Shown here in pieces: positions 24,247 through 32,500 of a DNA stretch of 43,204 nt. The stretch's first letter is position 1. The number at the start of each line of letters is the position of its first letter. Source of the DNA: Desulfobacteraceae bacterium (lineage in GTDB: Bacteria; Desulfobacterota; Desulfobacteria; Desulfobacterales; Desulfosalsimonadaceae); assembly GCA_011390465.1 (NCBI GenBank), contig JAABSH010000030.1, positions 1 to 43,204 on the forward strand, read 5' to 3'. The position numbers and the translations under genes were made by a program. The notes under the pieces are model-generated. The model saw only the letters and a list, made by a program, of their open reading frames with translations, searched no databases and was not told where the DNA came from.

Positions 24247-26202
24247 TTATCCCGAATACCGGATCATCATCATGGTGATATCATCTGCCTGGGGGGCACC
24301 GTCTGCAAACTGATGGATTGAATCCATAATGCGTTGGAGTGCATCCTTTATTCCCATATCTGCGGAAAACGTCATGTCCTTTTCCAGCCTTTTTTCGGTA
24401 AAGAGCTCATCTTCAAGGTTCATGGCCTCAGTCACGCCGTCTGTATATAAAAACAGGCTGTCCCCCGGCAGAAGCCGGAGAGACTCGCCCTCATACACGA
24501 CGCCCGGCATGGCCCCGGCCACCAGGGACCTGGCCCGGGGCAGCCATTTCACCGTCCCGTCCTTTTTGACGACCAGTGGCGGGTTATGGCCGGCATTGGC
24601 GTATTGGATGTCTCCGGTTTTTGTATTCAAAATGCCGCAAAAAAGCGTGACAAACATGCAGGCATCGTTGTCTTCGGCCAGCTCTTCATTCACATGGGAC
24701 AAAATATCCTCTGGTGTAATCGCTTCTTTCGCATACGTCTTGATCAGGGTTTTGGTCACGGCCATGAACAATGCGGCCGGGACCCCCTTGCCGGAAACAT
24801 CTCCGATCACAAAACAAAGCAGATTTTCGTTGAGCTGAAAAAAATCATAAAAATCCCCCCCCACTTCTCTGGCCGGCGTAATTGTGGCATAGAGGTCGAA
24901 TTCATCCCGGGTCGGAAACGGCGGAAATGTCTTTGGCAGAATCGACATCTGGATATCGTGAGCAATTTTCAACTCGCTCTCCATCCGTTCCCTGGCAGCG
25001 GTTGTTTCTGTGAGCTGCCGGATATGCTCTTTTAGCGAATCCCGCATCATCCGAAAATCGCGGGTCAGAAAACCCACCTCATCTTTTGAGCGGGCTTCCG
25101 GCAATTGGGCCTCAAAATCACCGGCCGCGATCTTGTCCGAGGCCGCTGCAAGTGCCCGGATGGGATTGGTAACCGACTTTGCGATAAACACGATCGCCGT
25201 CATCAGCAGGATAACCCCGGCAAGCCCGATGCCCGCCATGGTCATCGTCAACGTCCGGATATCTGAAAAAAGCTCGGCTTCCGGAAAAACCACCCCGATA
25301 CTCCATCCTACATGCCGCAACGGGGCGTAATACATCCAGCTTTGAACACCGTCGATGGTCTGGAACGGAATAAAACCGGATTCGCCCGCGGCCATCCGCC
25401 GGCCGATAGTCCTTAATTCCTGACTGCCCCGTTCTTCCGCCAGGCTGAAAAGGGACTCGTTCATGATGATGTCCTGGCGGGGATGAGCCAGAAACGTGCC
25501 GTTTCTGGAAAGCAAAAACCCATACCCGGTCTTCAGGACCTTTATGCCGGATACAATGTCTGTCAGCCGTTTAAGGGATATATCAGCGGTCACAACACCG
25601 GCAAACTGTTTCTGCCGGTTTTGCATTTCATAAAACGGCACGGAACATGTTGCCATTAAAATGTTGCCCCCGCCCTCATCATAATAGGGTTCACTCCATT
25701 CGGTTTTTCCCAGTTCCCTGGGGATCTGATACCAGTCCCGGCATGTATAGTCATAGCTCTCTTTGAGATCCACAAACGCCGTGCCGTTTTTCGTCCGGTA
25801 AAAATACGGGGCATACCGTTCCTGGAAACGGCCATCAGGCGACGGTTCAACCGCAACGGCAGATCCGAATATATCCGGATGAGACAAAACCGATGCCTCA
25901 ACAAAATCAAGAAGGTGGGTGTTGTTAAACGGGAATATTTCCAACGACCGGGCCATGGATTCCGTCACAGCCGTAACGGATGTAACGACTGTTTCCACCC
26001 GGCCGACAGTGGCTGACACCAGGTTCCGGGCATACGCTTCCATTTTAGTGGTGATCATACACCGGGCCTGATAATAATTATAGCCGAGCGTGGCCGCAAA
26101 AATCAGGATGGTAAAAATGGAAAAAACCACTCCCAGACGCACTGATAAGCGGTGCCGCCATCGGATCACCCTTTTTTCAGGACGGGCATCACTTCCCGGC
26201 AT
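24247..26202 (-). CDS. Membrane sensor PP2C/SpoIIE-type phosphatase (dCache-HAMP-SpoIIE)
   Basis: 651 aa. First membrane helix about 22-44, a large periplasmic dCache sensor (about 45-315; blocks RDWYQIPRELGKTEWSEPYYD and KTGYGFLLSRNGTFLAHP are typical), second helix about 318-342, HAMP (SVTNPIRALAAASDKIAAGD), a coiled linker (ERMESELKIAHDIQMSILP) and the SpoIIE/RsbU PP2C domain with metal-ligand motifs EVGGDFYDFF, GDVSGKGVPAALF, YTDGVTEAMN and QADDITMM. It would dephosphorylate a STAS antagonist in response to a periplasmic ligand. It overlaps the binding-protein gene by 14 bp and is last in an operon with RsbW-like and STAS proteins. The binding protein without a transporter is the obvious candidate ligand-presenting partner. 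Confidence 0.9.
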   Translation of the reverse strand: MPGSDARPEKRVIRWRHRLSVRLGVVFSIFTILIFAATLGYNYYQARCMITTKMEAYARNLVSATVGRVETVVTSVTAVTESMARSLEIFPFNNTHLLDFVEASVLSHPDIFGSAVAVEPSPDGRFQERYAPYFYRTKNGTAFVDLKESYDYTCRDWYQIPRELGKTEWSEPYYDEGGGNILMATCSVPFYEMQNRQKQFAGVVTADISLKRLTDIVSGIKVLKTGYGFLLSRNGTFLAHPRQDIIMNESLFSLAEERGSQELRTIGRRMAAGESGFIPFQTIDGVQSWMYYAPLRHVGWSIGVVFPEAELFSDIRTLTMTMAGIGLAGVILLMTAIVFIAKSVTNPIRALAAASDKIAAGDFEAQLPEARSKDEVGFLTRDFRMMRDSLKEHIRQLTETTAARERMESELKIAHDIQMSILPKTFPPFPTRDEFDLYATITPAREVGGDFYDFFQLNENLLCFVIGDVSGKGVPAALFMAVTKTLIKTYAKEAITPEDILSHVNEELAEDNDACMFVTLFCGILNTKTGDIQYANAGHNPPLVVKKDGTVKWLPRARSLVAGAMPGVVYEGESLRLLPGDSLFLYTDGVTEAMNLEDELFTEKRLEKDMTFSADMGIKDALQRIMDSIHQFADGAPQADDITMMMIRYSG

Positions 26203-27172
26203 TGATTTCTCCTGTAAATTCAGCGTAGTCGGGTTTTTCGGCGATCAGGCCGCTGTTTAAAAGAAAATCCGCCACCGTATCAAAACCGAATTTTTTCAAT
26301 CGGGTCGAACCCGGCATTCTGCCGTCGGACATAATGAGATCCTGCATTCTTGCCAGCATCCATTTCTGGTGCGTCCGGTTGGCTGAAATTTTGGCTTCCC
26401 GCATGTATCGGATGACAATATCCAGGGCTTCGTCCGGATGCGAGAAGGCATAATCCCAGCCTTCAAACGATGCCCGGGCAAAGGCGGCGGCGAGTTCCGG
26501 GTTTTTCTTATACTCGGTTTCCAGCATGTAGAGACCGTCTTCCGGAAAATTCTGCCCGTACTTCCACAGGGGAAAAATATCGAGTTCATCCGGATTGATC
26601 CCGGTATTGAGAATGGTGTGATACTCATTATACCACATGGCCGAAGCCACATCCACACCGCCCCGCAAAAACAGATTAACAGTGTACGCCTGCGGGATTT
26701 CCCTGACCTGCAGGCCGTATTCGGAAAAAAAAGCCCGGGGCGGGACAGCCAGATCACCACTCCAGAGCCCCACTTTTTTGCCGTTCATTTCCGAGGGGGT
26801 GCGAATATTGCTGGATTTTTTTGCCACCAGCATCATGGATGACCGGGGGACAACCTGGGACAGATTCACCAGGCCGCCGACCGCCTCATATTGACGGATG
26901 GCCGTGGTAAGCCACAAAACAGCAAAATCAACCAGGCCGTCTTTCAGGTATTCCGGTGCCGAGCAATCCGGCCCGCCTTTTAAAATGACCATGTCGATGC
27001 CGTGTTTTCGGTAAATGTTCTTTTCCGCTGCCACATAATAGCCTGCAAACTGTGCCTGCGGGCTCCAGTGAGGAACCATGGCACAAGATGTCAGGCCGGC
27101 ACCCTCATTGGCGCTCAGGGGTAAGGCCTGCAAAAAAATTAGAAACAGGGGCAATGTAAAAAACTTGTTCAT
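26189..27172 (-). CDS. NMT1/THI5-like periplasmic binding protein (no cognate ABC genes here)
   Basis: 327 aa from ATG 27172; the longer frame to 27211 would run into the RsbW gene and has no ribosome-binding site. Signal peptide NKFFTLPLFLIFLQALPLSA. The mature protein shows the NMT1/SsuA/THI5 pattern: VPHWSPQAQFAGYYVAAEKNIYRKHGIDM, GLVDFAVLWLTTAIRQYEA, and SEMNGKKVGLWSG. Members bind thiamine-precursor pyrimidines, sulfonates or purine-like compounds. No ABC permease or ATPase of this type is encoded nearby. Its 3' end overlaps the dCache phosphatase gene by 14 bp, so it may deliver ligand to that sensor rather than to a transporter (inference). Confidence 0.85.
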   Translation of the reverse strand: MNKFFTLPLFLIFLQALPLSANEGAGLTSCAMVPHWSPQAQFAGYYVAAEKNIYRKHGIDMVILKGGPDCSAPEYLKDGLVDFAVLWLTTAIRQYEAVGGLVNLSQVVPRSSMMLVAKKSSNIRTPSEMNGKKVGLWSGDLAVPPRAFFSEYGLQVREIPQAYTVNLFLRGGVDVASAMWYNEYHTILNTGINPDELDIFPLWKYGQNFPEDGLYMLETEYKKNPELAAAFARASFEGWDYAFSHPDEALDIVIRYMREAKISANRTHQKWMLARMQDLIMSDGRMPGSTRLKKFGFDTVADFLLNSGLIAEKPDYAEFTGEINAGK

Positions 27173-27185
27173 AATGCAACGTCTC

Positions 27186-27620
27186 TTATGAATGGGAAGG
27201 ACCATCGTCAAGATTGACTGTCAGTTGAAGAACATTCTTATTGTTCAACCTGCGCCACTGTGCATGATCGGTAAAATTACGGATCAGATGCACCCCCAGC
27301 CCGCCAATCTCCCTTTGTTCCAGTTCCACGGACGTATCCGGTTCGGGAACCGACAGCATATTAAATTCCGGGCCGGAATCCATAATTTCCAGGACAAACG
27401 TATTTGAAGTGGAAAAACAATCTAGTTCCACCTCCCCCTTACCGTCTTTAAACGAGTGGGTACAAATATTGACAAACGCCTCTTCCGCGGCAAGACAAAG
27501 TCCGTTCCGCTTTGCGGGGGCGACACCGGCAGCAGCGGCATTGTCTTCAACAAATGCGATCACCGCCGGCAGACTGTCCAGCAATGCCGGAAAGCGTGTG
27601 GTTGAAGTGTCACGGGTCAT
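27186..27620 (-). CDS. RsbW/SpoIIAB-like serine kinase (anti-sigma-type HATPase)
   Basis: 144 aa, the normal size for HATPase_c_2 switch kinases. ATP-site boxes are complete: N-box LAAEEAFVNICTHSF (Glu47, Asn51), G1 MDSGPEFN and G2 GGLGVHLIRNF. It would phosphorylate the STAS antagonist encoded just upstream. Its ATG shares one base with the stop codon of that gene (TGATG), the standard translational coupling of such pairs. No sigma factor is encoded in the window, so the downstream target may not be a sigma factor. Confidence 0.92.
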   Translation of the reverse strand: MTRDTSTTRFPALLDSLPAVIAFVEDNAAAAGVAPAKRNGLCLAAEEAFVNICTHSFKDGKGEVELDCFSTSNTFVLEIMDSGPEFNMLSVPEPDTSVELEQREIGGLGVHLIRNFTDHAQWRRLNNKNVLQLTVNLDDGPSHS

Positions 27621-27955
27621 CAGCCTGCCGCTTCCAGCGCTGCTTCCAATGAGTCATAAATACTGAAAACAGTACCGAAACCTGAAATTTCAAGAACTTC
27701 CTGCACCGACCCCCTGGCATTGGCCAGCAAGAGCTTACCGCTTTTCCCCTTAAGGGATTTTGCGGAGGCCAGTATCACGCGCAGCCCGGCACTGCTGATA
27801 TACTCCACAGCGCCAAGATCCAGCACGAGGCACAATTTCCCCTCCCCGATTAAATCGGAAATTGATGATTCAAAAGACGGGGCTGTCATCGCATCAATTT
27901 TTCCGGACGCGGAGATCACGGTTGCCCTGCCCTCCGGTCTTGTTTGAATATCCAT
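27620..27955 (-). CDS. STAS-domain anti-anti-sigma-type antagonist
   Basis: 111 aa, single STAS domain (SpoIIAA/RsbV-like). The strand LVLDLGAVEYISSAGLRVI contains the phospho-acceptor SSAG (Ser54/Ser55). Together with the RsbW-like kinase at 27186-27620 and the SpoIIE phosphatase at 24247-26202, all three parts of a partner-switching cycle are in one operon. It follows the NCS2 permease by 29 bp. Confidence 0.93.
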   Translation of the reverse strand: MDIQTRPEGRATVISASGKIDAMTAPSFESSISDLIGEGKLCLVLDLGAVEYISSAGLRVILASAKSLKGKSGKLLLANARGSVQEVLEISGFGTVFSIYDSLEAALEAAG

Positions 27956-27984
27956 TTTAAATCACCTCATATGATTATATTTTA

Positions 27985-29700
27985 TTAATGATCCAGATGA
28001 AAACGCAAAACTGCTTTTCCCGCCTTTTCCTCACAACTCATGCAGTCGGCGGTGCGCCGAATGATCTCTGCAGAAAGCCGGGTTACGGCGGCATCATCAG
28101 CCAGCAGTTCTTCGGCCGTAGGCTTTTCAGCGGAAAAATCCAGGGGCCGGCCATCATAGGTGATGACCATATCCAGATTAAACTCATCAAAGGCAATTTC
28201 CATTTGAATATCATTTTCCGTGAGCCGCGACACAACGCAAGTCTCAAAAAATTCCGTGACAATGCGGGTGGCCCGGTCGATAATTTCAGGACGCGCCCCC
28301 CATTCCCGGCCGCAGGTGTCCATGAATTCATATATGCTCTGACCGGAAGCCACGTCAGGTTTGAGAATCAATGTCTTTTTGGAAGCAACGCCGATGCGAA
28401 AAATAATATTTAAGATCACAACCGATATGGTTGCCAGAGACAGCGAGGAACTGAAAACCGGCTGAATCCATCCCGGCACGCCTGCATAAACCCCCGGCAC
28501 CATATCCACGCTCAGGCCCAGAATGATGGAGATGCCCACCACCAGCATTTTACGGGCATCCAGCATTCGGGACGTGATAATCTGAAGCCCGACCACAATC
28601 ATGAAGCTCACCGCAAATACCAGGGTTGCGCCGATTACCGGCGCAGGCATAATGACAAATATGGCAGCAAACTTGGGTAAAAATGCCAGAACAAACAGCA
28701 GCCCCCCTACTGACCAGGCGATCCGGCGGCTGGTGGCCCCGGTGGCAAGGGATAATGCCACATTGCTGGATGAGGTGGACTGGCCCATGCCGCCCAAAAG
28801 ACCCGACCCCATGGCACTTGCAGCGTCAGCAAGCATCCCGCCGCTGACGGAATCCATATCCATGCGATTCCAGTCCGCATCATTGATTTTCTGGCAGGTG
28901 ACCAGATCGCCAATAGTTTTGAGAGAAGAGCAAAGAGACGCCACAACAAACGGCAGTATCAGCCCCCAGTTGATGTGCCACTCATGAAAAACCGGCACCG
29001 GAAGGGCAAAATACCCGGCCGATAAAAACTTCTCAGTCTGCTCCGGTGTAAAAAGGCCCAATACATAGGACAGAAAGTATCCGGTGACCATGCCGATGAT
29101 AATATTGTAAAGACGCAACTTTTTTTTGCCCCAGATGGTGGCGGCACAGATTACCGAAAGCGTGGCCACAGCCACGATTAAATCATGGGCCTTGATGGTG
29201 GGATCGGTTTCATTTAAACCTAAAAAACGGGGCATGGCAAAGGGAATGACCGTGATTCCCACCATGGCGACCACGGTGCCGGTGACTTCCGGCGGGAAAA
29301 ATTGACGAAGGCGCTTAACCACCCGGGAAAACAAGGCCTCAAAAAAAGCCCCGAAAAAGGTACCCGCAAATACAGCTCCCAGGCCCGCTGTTTTTCCGGC
29401 CAGGATTGATGCAGACAAAAAAGACGGCCCGCACACCTGGGGACACAGGTAGCCGGACCCGATGGGACCTTTTTTCAGGGACTGAAGAATGGTGCCCAAT
29501 CCGCCTGCAATCATTGACATCTGGACCATGGCAGCCGCCTGAGACATGTTCCCGCCCGATTCCTGAACAATGACCACGGGAAAAACAAACGCCAGGGTCA
29601 TCACGGAAATGTGTTCCAGCCCCAGAATGATTAACTCATAAAAACAAGGAGCCTCATCAACACCGTAAATCAGATTGGACGGTTTTTTTGCCAAACGCAT
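27985..29700 (-). CDS. NCS2 xanthine/uracil-type permease with C-terminal degenerate HATPase domain
   Basis: 571 aa, about 120 longer than usual NCS2 permeases. Residues 1-440 are the permease: start KKPSNLIYGVDEAP, QSLKKGPIGSGYLCPQ, and the NCS2 signature SNVALSLATGATSRR. From about 445 a soluble tail follows (SGQSIYEFMDTCGREWG): it resembles an RsbW-type ATPase, with an N-box-like helix RIVTEFFETCVVSR and G1-like YDGRPLDF, but no GG-x-G box, so ATP binding is doubtful. It ends with a DCMSCEE cysteine motif. The ATG at 29700 directly abuts AAAAAGGAG; the TTG two codons later (29692-29694) has ideal spacing and matches the homologues' MAKKPSN start, so translation may begin there. It opens a partner-switching operon and probably imports a purine. 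Confidence 0.88.
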   Translation of the reverse strand: MRLAKKPSNLIYGVDEAPCFYELIILGLEHISVMTLAFVFPVVIVQESGGNMSQAAAMVQMSMIAGGLGTILQSLKKGPIGSGYLCPQVCGPSFLSASILAGKTAGLGAVFAGTFFGAFFEALFSRVVKRLRQFFPPEVTGTVVAMVGITVIPFAMPRFLGLNETDPTIKAHDLIVAVATLSVICAATIWGKKKLRLYNIIIGMVTGYFLSYVLGLFTPEQTEKFLSAGYFALPVPVFHEWHINWGLILPFVVASLCSSLKTIGDLVTCQKINDADWNRMDMDSVSGGMLADAASAMGSGLLGGMGQSTSSSNVALSLATGATSRRIAWSVGGLLFVLAFLPKFAAIFVIMPAPVIGATLVFAVSFMIVVGLQIITSRMLDARKMLVVGISIILGLSVDMVPGVYAGVPGWIQPVFSSSLSLATISVVILNIIFRIGVASKKTLILKPDVASGQSIYEFMDTCGREWGARPEIIDRATRIVTEFFETCVVSRLTENDIQMEIAFDEFNLDMVITYDGRPLDFSAEKPTAEELLADDAAVTRLSAEIIRRTADCMSCEEKAGKAVLRFHLDH

Positions 29701-29775
29701 CTCCTTTTTGGCTATCCGCAGACACCGCTTGCTCTTGGCAACCGCTCAACTTCGGCTTGCCCTAACCCATCTTTT
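29701..29775 (-). promoter_or_regulatory. Structured leader of the NCS2 operon, conserved in a decayed copy
   Basis: On the minus strand, a GGCAA/TTGCC hairpin with inner CCG/CGG pairing is followed by GCAAGCGGTGTCTGCGGATA and the ribosome-binding site. A related segment, GAAGCTGTGGCTGCGGATA, stands before the pseudogene copy at 34121-34150 together with an identical GCCAAAAAGGAGATGCG. It may be a regulatory leader. I could not fit it to a named riboswitch. Confidence 0.35.
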
Positions 29776-29850
29776 TGAAAGTAAAAAATTCTATTAATTT
29801 TAATGCCTTATGCCCTATCGTGTATTGTTTATGGCACTACAAATTTTCTG

Positions 29851-30198
29851 CTACTGTGGTTCAGGCCTGGTACTTTTTCTCACATGAATCATGTCTCCAT
29901 TTTTGTTTTGCATGGTCACGGTTACCCGATTCTGGCTGGTAAGCCGCCTCCTCAAATTTTTCCAGGTTTCATTAATCCCTTTTTCTTTCAGACGAAGGCG
30001 AAGAACATGGACCAAGTGATATGCCAATACAGTAATAAATAGATGGCCAGTCACACGATCGCTCGTCTGGTGATAAACAGGTCGCAAGCCGAGTTCTGTC
30101 TTGAGTGACCTGAACACAGCTTCCAGATCCGTCAGCATTGTATATGTATGCCAAATCAACAATCTCCGTAAGCAATTGAAATTTAATATAAATTTCAA
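29851..30198 (-). pseudogene. C-terminal remnant of an IS4/IS1634-type transposase
   Basis: About 100 residues matching the C-terminal part of transposases of this group: YTMLTDLEAVFRSLKTELGL, then RPVYHQTSDRVTGHLFITV, AYHLVHVLRLRLKEKGI, and NRVTVTMQNKNGD followed by HVRKSTRPEPQ. The first ~20 residues of the open frame are not homologous, and the catalytic N-terminal and central part is gone. No terminal inverted repeats were found. It is a dead fragment just upstream of the NCS2 operon. Confidence 0.75.
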
Positions 30199-30206
30199 TT
30201 TTTATC

Positions 30207-30239
30207 CAAAAACTGGTTTTATATTTTCTGTAAAACCAA
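30207..30239 (-). terminator. Terminator after the STAS-fusion/dehydrogenase operon
   Basis: On the minus strand, an 8-bp perfect stem (arms 30231-30238 and 30214-30221, TGGTTTTA/TAAAACCA) is followed by G and five T (complement of 30208-30212). The stem is A/T-rich, so of modest strength. Confidence 0.5.
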
Positions 30240-30355
30240 TTGATTAGGCGACACCTATCTTTTATGAATACTTGTTTTTATAGTATATTTATATCTACCA
30301 GCAAAAGACTCTCGCCGATCGCTAATTTCAAAACGGGAAAACTTCAGTTGATTAG

Positions 30356-31504
30356 TTAACACGAGCAATAAATCCAAACCCGGAATTTTGATATACGGGT
30401 CTCCGGTTCTATGGTATAAATATTTTGGTAGTCATAGGGAAAAGACAATTGGTGAACAATGTCGTCAGGATCTGAGAAGTTATCAATTCCTTTTAGTGTT
30501 GACAAAACAATAGCGTGCCCAGATATATATTGTTTGATATTGGCTGATTCTGAATTATTCGTTACTATCCTTCCCACGCCCACCATTGGTTCCCCACCAG
30601 TAAATCTTTTCAGGATTTTTTGGTTCTGTATAAAATCCTGAGGCGTATTCATATAACCCATCTGTCCTTCAAAACTGTCAGCAAAAATCACAAACGAAAA
30701 ATTTTCTGAAGTATTTGTGGGACGGCAGGCCTTGATTATTTCATTAACTACCGTCGCTATAGCAATCGGTCCATGATCGCAAGCGTAAACTGAATATGCC
30801 GGAGAGCCTTTCCATCCTACTGCGCTAAGGGCATAAAACTGGCCCATTCCAGATGTACGGGTAAGAAAAAAATCCGGTTTGCAGATATCGTTCGATGGCA
30901 CTACACCAGCAACATCGCCTAAAGAAATAAAAAGACCGGCATTTCTTTTTGCTGCGCTTAGACTTTCCCCGTTCCCCCCTTTACCAAATCCTATACCAAA
31001 GTTCCTAAAACTAAAGGGCTTAAAGGATTGCCTTGAATCCAAATCGCCGTTTCCGGCAGAGGGGTAACCCCAGATTTGTATTGTACTCCGATGCTCGGGA
31101 TAATAGCGGATGTCGTATAAATTATGGTAAACTGTCTTGAAGTCCGGACTGGAAGTGCTATCATTACTTTTAGCAATTTTAGATGTCCTAAAATCCGGTT
31201 CCCGGGATATCAGAAATACGCGGTCCAAGCCGGCAATTTGAAGCACATTTGCTACAGGTTCGGTAAGCCCGCATAAAGTCAGCCGCCCCCCATTGAAACG
31301 CAATTTCTTTTCGATTATAATCAGTGACCGAATTCCGGCGCTTGACATGTAGTCAACGCTACTTAAATCAAGAGTCCAGCCCTCTTTTCCCGTTGGGTTG
31401 AGGTGAGCGATTTGGGCTTCAAACGCTGCAGCACCGCTGCTATCTAAACGTCCCGCCAGCGATATTACAGGTATTTCTTTTTCATATTGAATATTGACTC
31501 TCAT
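30356..31504 (-). CDS. STAS domain fused to an uncharacterised C-terminal domain (paralogue B)
   Basis: 382 aa. N-terminal STAS domain with YMSSAGIRSLI phospho-acceptor. After a Ser/Thr-rich linker, the C-terminal ~270 residues match those of the protein at 16686-17903 by several blocks: FGIGFGKGGNGESLSAAKRN (versus GIGSAAGTFEEARDHFGEF), LSAVGWKGSPAYSVYACDHG (versus LSCKGEMAHLLRF), SFVIFADSFEGQMGYMNTPQ (versus GFVVLGEIEGLVGTALIRSP). Paralogy is therefore seen, but strongly diverged. Function unknown. It follows a zinc alcohol dehydrogenase by 15 bp, so the two are one operon. Lower GC than the main operons. AAGGTG precedes the ATG closely. Confidence 0.75.
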   Translation of the reverse strand: MRVNIQYEKEIPVISLAGRLDSSGAAAFEAQIAHLNPTGKEGWTLDLSSVDYMSSAGIRSLIIIEKKLRFNGGRLTLCGLTEPVANVLQIAGLDRVFLISREPDFRTSKIAKSNDSTSSPDFKTVYHNLYDIRYYPEHRSTIQIWGYPSAGNGDLDSRQSFKPFSFRNFGIGFGKGGNGESLSAAKRNAGLFISLGDVAGVVPSNDICKPDFFLTRTSGMGQFYALSAVGWKGSPAYSVYACDHGPIAIATVVNEIIKACRPTNTSENFSFVIFADSFEGQMGYMNTPQDFIQNQKILKRFTGGEPMVGVGRIVTNNSESANIKQYISGHAIVLSTLKGIDNFSDPDDIVHQLSFPYDYQNIYTIEPETRISKFRVWIYCSC

Positions 31505-31519
31505 GGCACCTTTTAAAAA

Positions 31520-32500
31520 CTAATCGTTTTGAATTGTTAACATTACTTTGACGGCGTTTGATTGTGCTGAATGCTTAAATGCTTCGACTCCGAAATCGAG
31601 AGTAAATTCCGAGGTAATAAGGTTTTCTAAAGGTATTTCATTATTTAGCATAAACGCTATGGCCTGGCTGAAACGACCGCACCGTGATCCAACAACAGTA
31701 ATTTCATTAACAACAATTTGTGACGGGTTAAATGCAAAGGTTCCGGCATAAGTACTCTTTAAAACCATGAATCCACGAGGTTTTACGTTCTTCACGGCCA
31801 TTTCGAACACATCAGGATTTCCAGTTGCCTCCACAACAATGTCATAAGCACCGTTTTTAAAATCAGCGGCCAGATACGTTTCAATTGCCTGGCCCGAAAG
31901 TAAGGCAAGTTTTTCCGAATGCTTGCCAACAATAGTGACTTTATGGTTCCGCATTGCGAAGGCATAAGCGATCAACAGACCTAATTTTCCATCACCAAAA
32001 ATCAGTATATGGGAATCCGGCGGAACAGAAATTTGATCGAAGATCTCCAACGCAGCCGCGAGTGGTTCTATAAATATAGCGCGTGTATCCGGTATGGCAT
32101 CCGGTATCAAAAAAACATTTTCAGTCGGTGCACATAGATATTCAGCAAAGGCGCCATCCTGGTGAATAATTCCCATTACTGTTCTGTTAGGGCAATGCCT
32201 TTGCAAATTGCGTTTGCAAAATTCACATTTTTGGCATGCAAAATTGATTTCAGCTGTGCAGCGTTTTCCAATTTGTGAAGCATCGGGGGCATCTTCTATA
32301 ACACCGATAAATTCATGACCGAGGACCCCACTAAATCCGGGCACATAGCCACGAATAATCTCATGATCCGTATTACAAATACCCGCCTTAGTGACGCGAA
32401 TCAGAACTTCATTTTCTTTTCTGCGTGGTTTTCTTATACGGGTCGTCCGTAACAAGCCGTCATAGATAAGAGCAGACATGCTTTCTTTCGGTGGGTTCAT
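31520..32500 (-). CDS. Zinc-dependent alcohol dehydrogenase-like protein (MDR family)
   Basis: 326 aa, medium-chain dehydrogenase/reductase. The catalytic zinc ligands are GICNTD (Cys), GHE (His/Glu), and the structural zinc site is CQKCEFCKRNLQRHC, with four cysteines. The Rossmann part holds HILIFGDGKLGLLIAYAFAM, where GDGKLG is a slightly altered GxGxxG, and the end of the fold is EATGNPDVFE. It is a little shorter than usual (about 340-350). NAD(P)-dependent oxidation of an alcohol or polyol in the cytoplasm is likely; the substrate is unknown. AAGGA lies 6 bases before ATG 32500. Confidence 0.88.
   Translation of the reverse strand: MNPPKESMSALIYDGLLRTTRIRKPRRKENEVLIRVTKAGICNTDHEIIRGYVPGFSGVLGHEFIGVIEDAPDASQIGKRCTAEINFACQKCEFCKRNLQRHCPNRTVMGIIHQDGAFAEYLCAPTENVFLIPDAIPDTRAIFIEPLAAALEIFDQISVPPDSHILIFGDGKLGLLIAYAFAMRNHKVTIVGKHSEKLALLSGQAIETYLAADFKNGAYDIVVEATGNPDVFEMAVKNVKPRGFMVLKSTYAGTFAFNPSQIVVNEITVVGSRCGRFSQAIAFMLNNEIPLENLITSEFTLDFGVEAFKHSAQSNAVKVMLTIQND

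Noticed and set aside
24247-24249. Programmed read-through of the phosphatase stop codon
   Set aside because: The downstream TPR-like tail is in frame, but a one-in-three coincidence after a deletion is simpler; no selenocysteine or read-through signal is visible, and the stop is TAA.
29701-29850. Xanthine (NMT1-motif) or other purine riboswitch before the NCS2 operon
   Set aside because: The operon content made it tempting, but I could not match the conserved nucleotides of any named class; kept only as an unnamed structured leader.
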